Positions 8,801 through 18,541 of a DNA stretch of 64,000 nt are shown one piece after another. The stretch covers positions 1 to 64,000 of the forward strand of contig JAJSAM010000037.1 in assembly GCA_024274785.1 (NCBI GenBank). The letters run 5' to 3'. Below the pieces are notes generated by a model, which made no database searches, was not told the origin of the DNA, and saw only the letters and a list, made by a program, of their open reading frames with translations. Position numbers and translations under genes: made by a program. This stretch comes from Planctomycetota bacterium (GTDB lineage: Bacteria > Planctomycetota > JAJSAM01). Every line of letters starts with the position of its first letter. Position 1 is the stretch's first letter.

Positions 8801-10222
8801 CTACCCGACCAGTTCCACCACCCTCGCCATCAGGGATCCAACGTCACCGTCTGCGGTGACCTGCACGAAGAGGGCGATCCCGATCAGGAACAACATCGCC
8901 AGGACCGCGACCAGCGACAGCCTGGTCCTGACCCTGGCACGCCTCTTCTCCTGCTCGGTTCGAATGCAGTCGATACCCCCGAGAACCGGCAGTGCCAGCG
9001 CAACGCGGGCGCCCTCCACATCGCGGATCGAATCGTCGAAGAGGTCGAGGACCACGACAGTGCCAATCCCGGCACCGAGGCCAATGACCAATCCGAGCAC
9101 CGCGATGACGATCTGATTCGGGACATTCGGCCTGACCGGATACACGGGGGAATCCAGCACGTCGAAAATGACTGCCTGTTCACTCTGAGACAGGAGCCAC
9201 TCGTTCACCGCGGCGGTTTCCTGCTGCTTCGCGGCCACCAGCGATGCCCGCAGGGTGTCACATCGCTTCTCGAGCGACAGAAGCTCGGCCTTCAATGCGG
9301 GAAGGGACGACTGCCTCCGCAACAACAGGTCGAGATTTGCCTGCCGCCTCCGTCGCTCGTCCCGAACATTCGAGAGCTTCTCCGCCACCGCCACCATCGT
9401 CTTTTTCAGTTCCTGATGCGTCAGGTTCCGGGTGCGGCCGCTACCGTCTCCGGCCAGGGTCCACTCCGGTTCATCGGCGAGTTGGGCCCGAGCCTCGTTC
9501 AGTTTTCGATCGAGCGCCAGGATCTCACTATCCAGCGAGCGAATGGCCAGGCGCTCACATTCACAGGCGGTGTCGAGGGCTTCTGCTTCGTCCGGTGCGA
9601 GATCTTCGTGACTCGATCTGAACTCGGCGACTTCGGCCTCCCCACAGGATAGATCCGTCTGGAGCCGGGAGACCTCTTCCCGGGCGCTCTGGAATGTGTC
9701 CGGCAATCCGTTGTCCTCACCGCCGCTTCCGCCTTTCCGGAAGCCTGTCGCGAGTTCCGTCACGATGCGCTGAGCTACTGCCGGGTCGGTCGAACGGTGG
9801 GTGATCCTGAGTATGGCCTGACCCGGGTCGGCTTTCAGACGGTTGACGCTGGTCGAAGAAGTGATCTGTTCGACCAGGGCGGCGCGTGCCCGAGAGCGCT
9901 CCGGCTTGCTCAAGGCTTCCAACCCGGCATCGAGCCCGAGGTCGGCCACAACTCGCTCCGCGCTCTCGGTCGACAGGATCTCCCGCCGGATGCTCCGCAC
10001 CAGGTCGTCGAGACGCTCCGCCCCTTCGAGTCTGTTGCCGTAGAGGTCGTGCAACGCCCGGGGCCCGATGATCCGAACCCTCGTGAACGACTCGTGCATC
10101 CGTGGCAGCAGAAATGTCGTGACGACAGCCGCCAGAAGCAGCATCAAGGCGACCCCGACCACCAGGATCCTTCGCCTCCACGCGAGGCCGCCGATCTCGC
10201 GAGCAAACCGCGGTACGTACAT
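8801..10222 (-). CDS. Wzz/GNVR-type chain-length determinant (polysaccharide co-polymerase) membrane protein
   Basis: The protein is 473 aa, ATG 10222 with GGAGGAG upstream. A transmembrane helix lies near residues 19-38 (ILVVGVALMLLLAAVVTTFLL), then a long periplasmic, coiled-coil-rich middle (about residues 170-335), a proline-bearing region SPVYPVRPNVPNQIV (about 360-375) and a second helix pair including IVIAVLGLVIGLGAGIGTVVV; a further helix occurs near the C-terminus. This is the layout of polysaccharide co-polymerases that set EPS chain length with a Wzy polymerase. There is no kinase domain: that is supplied by the next gene. It is divergent from the polymerase-like gene, sharing a 192-bp intergenic region. 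Confidence 0.85.
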   Translation of the reverse strand: MYVPRFAREIGGLAWRRRILVVGVALMLLLAAVVTTFLLPRMHESFTRVRIIGPRALHDLYGNRLEGAERLDDLVRSIRREILSTESAERVVADLGLDAGLEALSKPERSRARAALVEQITSSTSVNRLKADPGQAILRITHRSTDPAVAQRIVTELATGFRKGGSGGEDNGLPDTFQSAREEVSRLQTDLSCGEAEVAEFRSSHEDLAPDEAEALDTACECERLAIRSLDSEILALDRKLNEARAQLADEPEWTLAGDGSGRTRNLTHQELKKTMVAVAEKLSNVRDERRRRQANLDLLLRRQSSLPALKAELLSLEKRCDTLRASLVAAKQQETAAVNEWLLSQSEQAVIFDVLDSPVYPVRPNVPNQIVIAVLGLVIGLGAGIGTVVVLDLFDDSIRDVEGARVALALPVLGGIDCIRTEQEKRRARVRTRLSLVAVLAMLFLIGIALFVQVTADGDVGSLMARVVELVG

Positions 10223-10414
10223 ACCTTTACTCCTCCCGAGCTATCTCCCTATCGGAACGAAAGCGCCCGGATCGAAGAAGATTCGCGAACTGAGAAAACA
10301 CCGCTGCCGGTTTGAAACCCCGGACCTGAATCGTGACGGCCGAACACGACCTCGTGCCAGTCCGGGGAATCCGGGCTATACTCCGCAGTCCCCGATCCGT
10401 GTGAGATCAACCTC

Positions 10415-11761
10415 TTGATTGTGACGATCTACCTGGTTTTCAGCGTTGCGGTGCTTTTCGCCTTCAAACGGCTGGGGGGCTACCGGGCATCTCTGCTCGC
10501 CCTCATCGGTGGATTTACCTTCCTGCCCGTCATGGACTATCCGGGTGTGCTCGAAACCCTTGCGGGCGAGGGCTGGAGCGTTCGCGGGATCGCGCTGCTC
10601 CAACCGACCTTCGTGACGCGGGCCACCGTTGTCGGTGGAGCGATCCTCTTCGGGCTGATCCTCTTCGATCGAAGAGCTCTGGGCACAGTGCGATGGCGGC
10701 TCGCCGACCTCCCGATATCGACCTGGTGTCTGCTGCCGCTGCTCAGTGGTTCTGCCGCGGGTGTTCCCGCGCTCCATTCACTTGGTAACACCGTCTACAT
10801 GGGGCTGGCTTTCGGGGTGCCCTACCTGGTGGGCCGGACCTTTCTCGGCAGTGTCGGGCGAGTTCGCGGTGCGGTCATCGCGTTCATTGGTGCCGCCGTG
10901 CTGTACACCCCCCTTTGCCTCTACGAAATCGTGGCCGGCCCGAGGCTCTATGAGTTCGTCTACGGGTGGCATCCTCATCAGCTCGAAGGTGCCGTCCGCT
11001 GGCTCGGCTGGCGCCCGGTGGTGTTCACCGAACATGGCAACCAGCTCGGTATCTTCATGGCCACGGTCGCGCTGTTCGCGTTCTGGATGCACCGCTCCGG
11101 TGCCCTCCCCGGCGCCCGGAACCTCCGCTCCCGCCTGCTCGGCTTCGGGCTCCCCGCCGTGGCCGTCCTGTGTCAGGCCCTTGCCCCGGCGATCCTCCTC
11201 GTGGGCGGGATGTTTGCGCTCACCTGGGTCCGTCGCCTGAGTGCCCTGATCCTCATCCTCGCCATCGTTCTTCCGGTGGGCGGTTACGCCGCGTTCCGGC
11301 TGACCGGGACCATCAGGGCGGAGGAGACTCTGCTCGAACTCATGGGTCCCGGCGCGGTACAGGCGATGAAAGGCTCCAGCCGGCTCAAGTCACTGGCGTG
11401 GAGAGTCAGCCGCGAAGAGGAGCATCTCGAGCGCATCCACGAGCGATTCCTCCTGGGCCAGGGCAGATGGGACTGGTGGGATCGCCGTTACGCCTCCCCC
11501 TGGGGATACTGGACGCACGCGATCGGGTCATTCGGCCTGGTGGGGTTGATCACCTTCTTCGCACTGCTCATTGTCCCCGTCGTGCTGTTCCTTCGCCGGC
11601 ATCGGCCCAGTTGCTGGGCTCAACCAGACATCGCCCCGCATGCACTGCTCTGCTGTGCGTTGATCTTCCTGCTCCTCGACGGAATGCTCAACACGACGCT
11701 GAACCTCCCCTTCCTGCTGGCCGCAGGCGCGCTCAATTCTCCGGGCCGCTCTGCCGATTGA
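10415..11761 (+). CDS. O-antigen polymerase/ligase-like integral membrane protein (copy 1)
   Basis: About 448 aa with many hydrophobic helices and a large loop in the C-terminal half (AEETLLELMGPGAVQAMKGSSR through FLLGQGRWDWW), as in Wzy/WaaL proteins that polymerise or ligate lipid-linked glycans in the periplasm. The start is either TTG 10415 or GTG 10421; no strong SD is visible. It is a paralogue of the protein at 38398-39747: shared features include a PYLVGRTF / PYFLGRVYF segment, YTPLCLYEI / YVPLCVWEI followed by GPRLYE / GARLHL, and ERFLLGQGRW / ERFLLGWGGW. It neighbours the Wzz, CpsD and TPR genes of the first assembly module. Confidence 0.75.
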   Translation: MIVTIYLVFSVAVLFAFKRLGGYRASLLALIGGFTFLPVMDYPGVLETLAGEGWSVRGIALLQPTFVTRATVVGGAILFGLILFDRRALGTVRWRLADLPISTWCLLPLLSGSAAGVPALHSLGNTVYMGLAFGVPYLVGRTFLGSVGRVRGAVIAFIGAAVLYTPLCLYEIVAGPRLYEFVYGWHPHQLEGAVRWLGWRPVVFTEHGNQLGIFMATVALFAFWMHRSGALPGARNLRSRLLGFGLPAVAVLCQALAPAILLVGGMFALTWVRRLSALILILAIVLPVGGYAAFRLTGTIRAEETLLELMGPGAVQAMKGSSRLKSLAWRVSREEEHLERIHERFLLGQGRWDWWDRRYASPWGYWTHAIGSFGLVGLITFFALLIVPVVLFLRRHRPSCWAQPDIAPHALLCCALIFLLLDGMLNTTLNLPFLLAAGALNSPGRSAD

Positions 11762-11809
11762 GGTTGCCGGGACATCGGTGGCACAGCCGGGGACGCAGAG
11801 TACGAATCC

Positions 11810-14800
11810 CTACCTGGCCCCTTCCTTCACGGCCTTCCAGCGCTCCACATAGTTCGGTGGAATCGGGCGGCCGCAATCCACCTCGGCGGAGACTTCTTCG
11901 ACAACGAGGCGAGCCGCCTGACGCCTTCGCCCCTCGAGTAGAGCTTCCGCAAGCAGGATCCGCCATCTCAGGCTCACCGGGTCGATCTCGCTCGCCTTCT
12001 GGTACTGCGCGATGGCGCCATCCAGATTGCCCGCCGCCCGGTGGACCTCCGCCAACGTATCGCGGTACTCGGCGTTCCGAGGATCGGCGGCCACGATTTC
12101 CATGGCCAGAGCCAGAGCTTCTTCCTTCGCGCCGAGCTTCGCCAAAATGAGGGCGAGGTTGTTCTTCACGACATCCAGCCTGGGATTGACGGTCAGCGCC
12201 TTGCGATACACCTGCTCCGCCTGCCGGTCGTCACCGCCGGCAACCAGGGTCATCCCGACGAGCATCCATTGAAACCCGTTCAGTTCGCTGACCGCAGTCA
12301 CACTCTTCAACAATCGCTCGGCCCGGCGCATCATGCGCGGGTCATTCGACCTCTTGAAGAGCTCCATCCAGATCCGGGCGAGCTCGAGTTTCTCATTGAT
12401 CCGGTCTTCGGGAATCGCAGCCTGAAGTTCTTCGAGCCACTTCCTGGCATCCTCGACATCCGGTACGTTCTCCCCGGCCACGCTGCTGAGCAGCATTCGC
12501 CACACTCCCGATGTTCGGCAAAGTGACCGGAAGAATTTGCGGGCCCTGGCCGATTGTCCGTTCTCGGCCAACGCGGTGGCGTAGATGAGCAGGGGTTCGC
12601 GGTGGGCGCGCTTGCGTCCGTCGAGGTCCCCGAGCCAGACCGCCATGATGGCGACCGCGGCCTCCGGTCTGCCACGGGCGAGTTCAACCTGGGCCAGCAT
12701 CGTATCGGCTCGCACGTTCCGGCCGGCGGAGCCCTTCCTCCACTCCACCGCCGACTCCAGGGCATCATCCAGCCGTCCGGATGCGAGCAGGAGCCGCACC
12801 AGCAGTTCCCTGGGATCATCGCTGGCCGGAAAGGTCCTGACGGCCCGCCGGGCCACTCGAAGGGCCTGCTTCTCTTCACCGTACGGCGCGAGAGCAAGTG
12901 CGACGATTCGCTGGATCTCCCATTCACCAGGGTACTGATCCGCCACGGTGATCACGCGGACGACGAAGAGTCGCAAGGTCAAACTTCGATCTTCAAAGTC
13001 CTTGAACGTCCGGATCAACTCGACGGCCGGACCTCGAAGCGCCGGATCGTCGATCCAGAGGCGCACCAGCCCCGCCAGTTCCGGAACGTGGGACGCGAAC
13101 CGCAGCAGGTCCAGGTGGGGCGCCAGGTGCTCGACCGCGTGGGCCAGGTCCGGGTCGGACCCGAACTCCTCGAGGGCTTTGAACTGCTCCTTCCATCGCC
13201 CGTACGAAGCCAGCAGGCTGAGGAGCCTGGTGACCGGCAGACTCATCCGCGGATCGGCTTCGATGGCAGCGCGGTAGTGCTTGGCGGATTCCTCCCACTG
13301 GCCGATGGCCCGGTAGAACTCCGCCATGATCAGTGAACGTTGCACCGGATCGAGCTCGAATTGATCCAGCCTGCGTACCCACTTCTCCGCTTCCCCGGGC
13401 ATCCCGCGAATCGTCAGGAATTCGATGGCGAAGAGCACCGAATCCAGTTCCGGGCTGGCCAGGAGCTCGGTGAGGATCTTGCCGGCTTCCTCCTCCCTCC
13501 CAGCCTTGGACAGGAGCTGTGCACGGAGCAACTCCCGCCCGCCGAACATGTCCGGAGCGTCCGCCGAGATACGTTCCATGGCTGCCAGCGCGAGCGAATA
13601 CTCTCCCTGCTCCGCGAAGAGATCCGCCACCGCCTCCAGATCCTCAGCGGATGCGAATCGTGACTTGAAAACGCGCAGCAGGCATTCGCGAGCCCCCCGA
13701 AAGTCTTTTTTGCGGAACAACATCCGCGCCAGCAGGAGGTCCGCGGGCGGTTTCACCAGACCGCGTTCCCCCACCATGGTGAGTTGCCGGGTGGCCCCAT
13801 CCAGGTCTCCGAGGTTTTCCAGGGCAACCGCAAGGAGCAAGCGAAGGTCAACGAGATGGGGGGCGACCTCCAGGACTCCGGTCAGCAGCTCCGCGGCTTC
13901 GGTCCAGTCGCTCTCGCCGCCGGATGCGCGGAGGATTCGCTTGGCCTTCATGATTCTCCAGCGGAGGCCGGCATCTCCGGTAATCCTGCGCAGGCGCTCG
14001 ATGCACCGGGAGACGAAGTCCAGGTTCATCCAGATTCCCCGCGAACGGCAGATCGTCAATTGCACCCGGATGTCGTCGGGGTTTGCGTCGCCGAGTGTGA
14101 TCCAGGCGCTACCGGCACTCGGATGCTGGATCCGGTCGAGGTACATCGCGATCGTGAGGTCCCATTCCAGCAAGTCGTCCCGGGCGGCGTTTTCCCGGCC
14201 ATCCGTCAGCAAGGCCAGGCCCGCATCCTGATCGGAATTCCGGGCGAGTTGCAGCGACCGGAAGAACATGAGCTCTACCGTCTCTCCGAAGAGTGTCGTG
14301 TAGCGGTCAAGGCATTCCTCCTCGACTGCGAGACCGAATGACTCGCTGATGAGAGCCAGGTTGAGAATGGCCCGGGGGCTCGGCAGCTCCTCGCTTGCGG
14401 TCAGAGCCTCCCTGATCGCAGCGACCGCAGCGACCGTGTCCAGGTTCCGCGCCAGCGCGGCCACCCGGAGCGGGGTCGCCGACATCCAGGTCCGGGAGGG
14501 CGCTGCCTTCAGGCTCGCGGCCAGGTCGGCCCGTTCGTCCGCGGACATCTGATCGAGCGAGGCTCCGGCAAGCAGCAGTTCGACTTCCGCCACCTCCGGG
14601 TCGAGTGGCCATCTGTCCCGTGCGATCTCCAGGAGTTCCGCCGCGTAGTCCCGGTAGTCGTCCAGCAACATCTTCCGAGCTGCCCGGATCACCGGCTCGG
14701 ACCAGAGGCGGCTGAGCTTCGAAGCCTCCGACCAGGCCCGCACCGCCAGTTCCATCTCATCGACTTCCTCGCAGGCCTCCCCCAGGAAGAAGTAAAAGAC

Positions 14801-16036
14801 GGGGTTGTCCTCGTCCCGGGCCAGCGCCGCCGTTGCCGCGTCGATGCGTTGCCGCGGCGTGATGCCCCGCTGTGGCCCGGCATACACGTCGAGGAAGCGC
14901 ACCCACCCCTCCGCGGCGGGGATCTTCTTGATCCGATCCAGTTGCGCCATGACCTCTCTGGCTTCGTCATAACGCCGGAGAGACACCAGGCAGAGCGCCT
15001 TGTAGCCGAGGATCGAGACATCCACAGCTTCCTTCCGCGGCACGAATCTCTCGACCTTCGACAGCGCAGCTTCATACTCCTGTCTCTGCCAAAGCCAGAC
15101 CATCAGGGCCTCGAGGAACTGAAGAGCATGGAACTGCCCCGCCGCCTTCTCGAGGACCCGGGCCATTTCCTCCTCTTCGCGGAGCATGCCGAGGTAGGCC
15201 GTCAGCCGCGCAGTGAAACGCGGATCCGGCAGCTCCCTCCTGGACAGCGGGAGGAGCACCGCCTTCGCCAGTTCAACCTCGTTCGTGAGCAGATAGGCGT
15301 TTCCCAGGAGGAGCTGGTACTCGGGATCGTCGGGATGCGCCCCCGCAGCGCGAGCCGCCCATGACTGAATTTCGGCTGCCCCCTGCTTGAGACTGATCTT
15401 CAGTGACAGGTTGTGAAAGTAGCCCTCCACGTCATCCGGCGCGTGCAGCGTGTAGAGCTCGGCAGCTTCCAGCGCTTCGCCCAGCCGCCCAAGCAGTGCC
15501 AGGCTCCTCGTCAGGGCCCAAAGAGCATCCGCGTTCGCGGGATCGTCAGGCACGTTGTCATCGGGAGCGTCCTCGTCCCCGAGGAAGTCCAGCGCAAGCC
15601 GGTACCCTTCAAGGCTGTAACCGCCCTTCACATATACCTTGAGGAGTTCCCGCCAGGCGTTTTCCATGCCCGCCTCGATACTCACCGCGCGGCGCAGAAA
15701 AGTGATCGCCTGCTGGTACTCGTACGCACCGGAATCGGGATGATTGCTGAGCGCGACGGCACACTCCACCAGCGCCTTCGGATCATCTCCAAATCGATCC
15801 AGGTACTTTCGAATCCGGCTCAGGGCCGTGCCCATCCGGCCTTCGGAGAGCGCTTGCCTCCCTATCTCCAGGTGGCGTCGTGCACGCTCGTCCAACTGGT
15901 GCTGGCGAAAGAGGTACAGCCCCGCACCGGCCAGAATGACGACACCCAGCACGGAGAATAGAATCAGCAGTCGCTTCTTCCGATTCGGTGCATCCGGTAT
16001 CTCGAACTTCTCAACGGGTGTATCCGGGTATCCCAA
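11810..16036 (-). CDS. Very large TPR-repeat membrane-anchored protein (copy 1)
   Basis: The protein is 1408 aa, starting at TTG 16036 behind GGAGGACCGAAGG. A short cytoplasmic segment is followed by one transmembrane helix (LLILFSVLGVVILAGAGLYLF, about residues 23-43) and then more than 1300 residues of helical tetratricopeptide-like repeats. The clearest are at the C-terminus: NNLALILAKLGAKEEALALA and RDTLAEVHRAAGNLDGAIAQ. TPR arrays scaffold protein complexes, and exosortase bacteria often carry a TPR lipoprotein near EPS genes. It has no lipobox. It is a full-length paralogue of the product at 48401-52729. Its partner is unknown; the periplasmic array might organise polymer assembly. Confidence 0.85.
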   Translation of the reverse strand: MGYPDTPVEKFEIPDAPNRKKRLLILFSVLGVVILAGAGLYLFRQHQLDERARRHLEIGRQALSEGRMGTALSRIRKYLDRFGDDPKALVECAVALSNHPDSGAYEYQQAITFLRRAVSIEAGMENAWRELLKVYVKGGYSLEGYRLALDFLGDEDAPDDNVPDDPANADALWALTRSLALLGRLGEALEAAELYTLHAPDDVEGYFHNLSLKISLKQGAAEIQSWAARAAGAHPDDPEYQLLLGNAYLLTNEVELAKAVLLPLSRRELPDPRFTARLTAYLGMLREEEEMARVLEKAAGQFHALQFLEALMVWLWQRQEYEAALSKVERFVPRKEAVDVSILGYKALCLVSLRRYDEAREVMAQLDRIKKIPAAEGWVRFLDVYAGPQRGITPRQRIDAATAALARDEDNPVFYFFLGEACEEVDEMELAVRAWSEASKLSRLWSEPVIRAARKMLLDDYRDYAAELLEIARDRWPLDPEVAEVELLLAGASLDQMSADERADLAASLKAAPSRTWMSATPLRVAALARNLDTVAAVAAIREALTASEELPSPRAILNLALISESFGLAVEEECLDRYTTLFGETVELMFFRSLQLARNSDQDAGLALLTDGRENAARDDLLEWDLTIAMYLDRIQHPSAGSAWITLGDANPDDIRVQLTICRSRGIWMNLDFVSRCIERLRRITGDAGLRWRIMKAKRILRASGGESDWTEAAELLTGVLEVAPHLVDLRLLLAVALENLGDLDGATRQLTMVGERGLVKPPADLLLARMLFRKKDFRGARECLLRVFKSRFASAEDLEAVADLFAEQGEYSLALAAMERISADAPDMFGGRELLRAQLLSKAGREEEAGKILTELLASPELDSVLFAIEFLTIRGMPGEAEKWVRRLDQFELDPVQRSLIMAEFYRAIGQWEESAKHYRAAIEADPRMSLPVTRLLSLLASYGRWKEQFKALEEFGSDPDLAHAVEHLAPHLDLLRFASHVPELAGLVRLWIDDPALRGPAVELIRTFKDFEDRSLTLRLFVVRVITVADQYPGEWEIQRIVALALAPYGEEKQALRVARRAVRTFPASDDPRELLVRLLLASGRLDDALESAVEWRKGSAGRNVRADTMLAQVELARGRPEAAVAIMAVWLGDLDGRKRAHREPLLIYATALAENGQSARARKFFRSLCRTSGVWRMLLSSVAGENVPDVEDARKWLEELQAAIPEDRINEKLELARIWMELFKRSNDPRMMRRAERLLKSVTAVSELNGFQWMLVGMTLVAGGDDRQAEQVYRKALTVNPRLDVVKNNLALILAKLGAKEEALALAMEIVAADPRNAEYRDTLAEVHRAAGNLDGAIAQYQKASEIDPVSLRWRILLAEALLEGRRRQAARLVVEEVSAEVDCGRPIPPNYVERWKAVKEGAR

Positions 16037-16484
16037 CCTTCGGTCCTCCGATCGAGGCGCTCCCCCCTGAACTCATCGGCAATCGGCGCCGGACGTACGC
16101 CTGGAATCCCGATCCTCGTCACCTGCCGGCAGGGAGCAGCGCATGATCCGCCACCAAGGAGAATGACGATGACGACGAGGTGCAACACAAATCGGAGGTC
16201 CGGAAGACAGGGGCTCACCGCGCGGCCTCGCCGTTTGGATCATGGAACAGTCGGGTTCTCAGGTCCGAAGCCGCGAAAGCCATGCCAACATGCTCCGCTC
16301 CAGCCCAGACTAGCAGAGCAAAGGTGGGCGCCAACAGGTTGAATCCGCGGATGCGATCGGCTCCGCGGCATGCTGACGCTCCGCGCATGCTCCGATCGGC
16401 CGCCGGGGAGAACTTCCCGGGGATACGGGAAGCCCTGTCCGATCTGCGGTATTCTCGCTGTCTGTTCAGCGAAGGGAGAGCGCT
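16037..16484. other. Divergent intergenic region, no gene recognised
   Basis: This region lies between the TPR gene and the methyltransferase gene, which point away from each other. Short open frames here have no recognisable protein features. A perfect 7-bp hairpin, CTTCCCG / CGGGAAG with loop GGGATA, occupies 16413-16432, about 50 nt before the methyltransferase start; it could belong to its leader. I see nothing else. Confidence 0.4.
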
Positions 16485-17423
16485 TTGCCTTCACCCCTCA
16501 GTTTCCTGCGAATGATCCTCGCACAGCAGATGGGACGGCAGCATCTGGAGCGTCGGCCCGAGCCCGCTGCGGTGACGGATGCCGAGGACAACGTCCTCGA
16601 GTACGACCGCGTCATGACGACGAAGCTCGTGCTGGCCTATGCGGCGGGTATCGAATGTATCCACCGGGCGCGCCCGGACGGACCGGCCGATCAGGCTCTC
16701 GACCTGGCCTGCGGACCTGGCCACTTCACGCTCTCCCTCGCCCGCTACCTCGGCTACGGACAGGTGACCGGCGTGGATCTGTCCGGTCCCATGGTCGAGA
16801 GCGCCGCCGCCAACGCAAGACGGCTCGGCATGGCGGAGCAGACCCGGTTTCGGACCGGTGACGCCACCCGTCTCGACTGCTTCGATGATGCGACCTTCGA
16901 CCTGGCCTGCTGCACCGACGCCGCGCACCACCTGCCGGATCTCGAAACCGTCCGGATGGTTCTCTCGGAGATGTCCCGGGTGACCGGACCTTCCGGGCTC
17001 GTCATGCTGATGGATCTCGCTCGTCTTCGCACCGCAAGACTGACGGAGCGATACATCGAGGTCCTCGGGGCGGATTATCGCGACCGCGGGCTGTCCTGCT
17101 TCCTCGAAGACTTTCGGAACTCCATGTACGCGGCCTGGACGCCGGCCGAACTGGCCACCGCGATCCCTCGCGAAACAGGAAGAGCCTGGTGGCACATCGT
17201 GCCCCGTGGACTGCCCTCGATGCAGTTTCTGCTCGGGGTTCCCGAAGAGGCGCGGGGCGTATTCGCGCGCAAGGGCTTCTCCGCGATGGAGCACCCTCTC
17301 GTCAAGGAGTGGACGCGTCGCTGGACGGAGATGGTCGGCTCGGACTGGACGAAGGAGAACGTGCAGGATTGGAAGGTGCTGCGGCTGACGCTCCTCGGAG
17401 CGAGGCACCGGCGGCTGTCCTGA
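16485..17423 (+). CDS. Class I SAM-dependent methyltransferase
   Basis: The protein is 312 aa. TTG 16485 is taken as the start because GAAGGGAGAG ends six bases before it; the next ATG (16512) has no comparable SD. Motif I is ALDLACGPGHFTLSLA with the following acidic VTGVDLSGPMVE, and motif II/III regions are FRTGDATRLDCFDDATFDLACC and HHLPDLETVRMVLSEMSRV. This is the UbiE/Methyltransf_11 layout. The C-terminal 100 residues are unusual and may bind the substrate, which cannot be inferred. The gene stands alone and converges on a PEP-CTERM protein gene. Confidence 0.87.
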   Translation: MPSPLSFLRMILAQQMGRQHLERRPEPAAVTDAEDNVLEYDRVMTTKLVLAYAAGIECIHRARPDGPADQALDLACGPGHFTLSLARYLGYGQVTGVDLSGPMVESAAANARRLGMAEQTRFRTGDATRLDCFDDATFDLACCTDAAHHLPDLETVRMVLSEMSRVTGPSGLVMLMDLARLRTARLTERYIEVLGADYRDRGLSCFLEDFRNSMYAAWTPAELATAIPRETGRAWWHIVPRGLPSMQFLLGVPEEARGVFARKGFSAMEHPLVKEWTRRWTEMVGSDWTKENVQDWKVLRLTLLGARHRRLS

Positions 17424-17487
17424 ACTGCTGACCGGCGGGCCGGCACGTCCGTGGATGTTGCGGCCCGTGGGGCCCGGAGAATCAAAG

Positions 17488-17520
17488 AACAAGGGCGGCG
17501 CTCTTTGCGCCGCCCTTGTT
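17488..17520. terminator. Strong bidirectional hairpin terminator
   Basis: A perfect 13-bp stem, AACAAGGGCGGCG (17488-17500) with CGCCGCCCTTGTT (17508-17520), closes a 7-nt loop CTCTTTG. It lies between the convergent methyltransferase and PEP-CTERM genes. Downstream on each strand the sequence is T-rich only briefly (TTGTTTGAATT; TTGTTCTTTGATT). Stem strength and position support a shared terminator. Confidence 0.85.
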
Positions 17521-17551
17521 TGAATTCCTGCCGGTCTGTTTCGGTGCTTGC

Positions 17552-18541
17552 TTAGGTGCGGCGACGGAGCCTGCGGCCAAGGCCGAGAGCGCCGAGGAGA
17601 GCAAAGCCCATCCAGGCCGCTGCCGGCACCGGAACCACGCTGAGCGGAATGATGAAGAACTCAGCCTGGTTGTTGATGTTCCAGCCCGAGGAACTGCCGA
17701 CCTGCGAGTTGAAGGTCGTCGTGCCGAGCACTTCGACATCCGCGGTACCGCTGGGGCTGAAGGCACCCTCCTGGAGGGCGAGGGCGTAAGCGTCGCCGAC
17801 GCCAGGGATCGGAGTCGAATTGTTCGGAGCGTTGGTGGACCACACGCGGTTCAGCGAGTAGACGGCTGTTCCGATCTGGTTGTTCGCAGCAGGCAGCGTC
17901 AGACGGCTCGTCGCCACCCAACCCTCACTGGCGGAGTTGGAGTTCCCGGTGACATTGCCGGCGATATCCGTCGGAAGGGCCGTGTTCATGCCGAGCGCCC
18001 AGAAGTACTTGCCATCCACCGCGTTGGCAACGTCCGTGGCGGCATTGTTCTTCGTGAAGTTCTGTGCGTTGTCCTCGAAGAAGATCACCATGGCGCCCGT
18101 GCCGGTGCCGGCGCCGCCGGCGACGCCGAGACCCGCCGCGAACGACCACGTGTCATCCGGGCCGAAAGCGATGGAGTAGATGTCGTCCGACGTGTCGCCG
18201 GGTGTCCCGTTGTCGTGCAGGAACGTCACCCTGCGTACGACGGTCCGGAAAATGGCGGTCAGTTCGTTGTTTGCCGTGCCGGCCCCGACGCTCTTCAGGG
18301 TGGTGCTGATGTCACCGAGGGACGTGATGTTGAGAATACCCTCGACGATGTCACCGACCTTCAGCGCACCCGTGAAACCGGTGATGTTCTCGACGCTGTC
18401 GTCCGAAATCTGGTTCGTCGTGTTTCCGGTCGGATCAAAGTCGATCAGACTCGTGATGCTCGAAGCCTCGGCACTGGCCCCCATGGCGACCAGTGCGACG
18501 GCAGCGGCCACCACCCATGTGCCCCACATTCTGAATTTCAT
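17552..18541 (-). CDS. Secreted PEP-CTERM sorting-domain protein 1
   Basis: The protein is 329 aa, ATG 18541 behind AGGAGAGACGG. It has a Sec signal peptide (hydrophobic WVVAAAVALVAMGASA, cut likely near residue 25), a Ser/Thr/Asn/Gly-rich extracellular body of about 275 residues without a recognised enzyme domain, and a C-terminal sorting signal from about residue 303: VPVPAAAWMGFALLGALGLG followed by RRLRRRT. This is the PEP-CTERM arrangement (short motif, hydrophobic helix, basic tail), here with VPVP instead of VPEP. The exosortase at 57509-58405 is the likely processing enzyme. Such proteins are typically exported to the cell surface or EPS matrix. Confidence 0.9.
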   Translation of the reverse strand: MKFRMWGTWVVAAAVALVAMGASAEASSITSLIDFDPTGNTTNQISDDSVENITGFTGALKVGDIVEGILNITSLGDISTTLKSVGAGTANNELTAIFRTVVRRVTFLHDNGTPGDTSDDIYSIAFGPDDTWSFAAGLGVAGGAGTGTGAMVIFFEDNAQNFTKNNAATDVANAVDGKYFWALGMNTALPTDIAGNVTGNSNSASEGWVATSRLTLPAANNQIGTAVYSLNRVWSTNAPNNSTPIPGVGDAYALALQEGAFSPSGTADVEVLGTTTFNSQVGSSSGWNINNQAEFFIIPLSVVPVPAAAWMGFALLGALGLGRRLRRRT

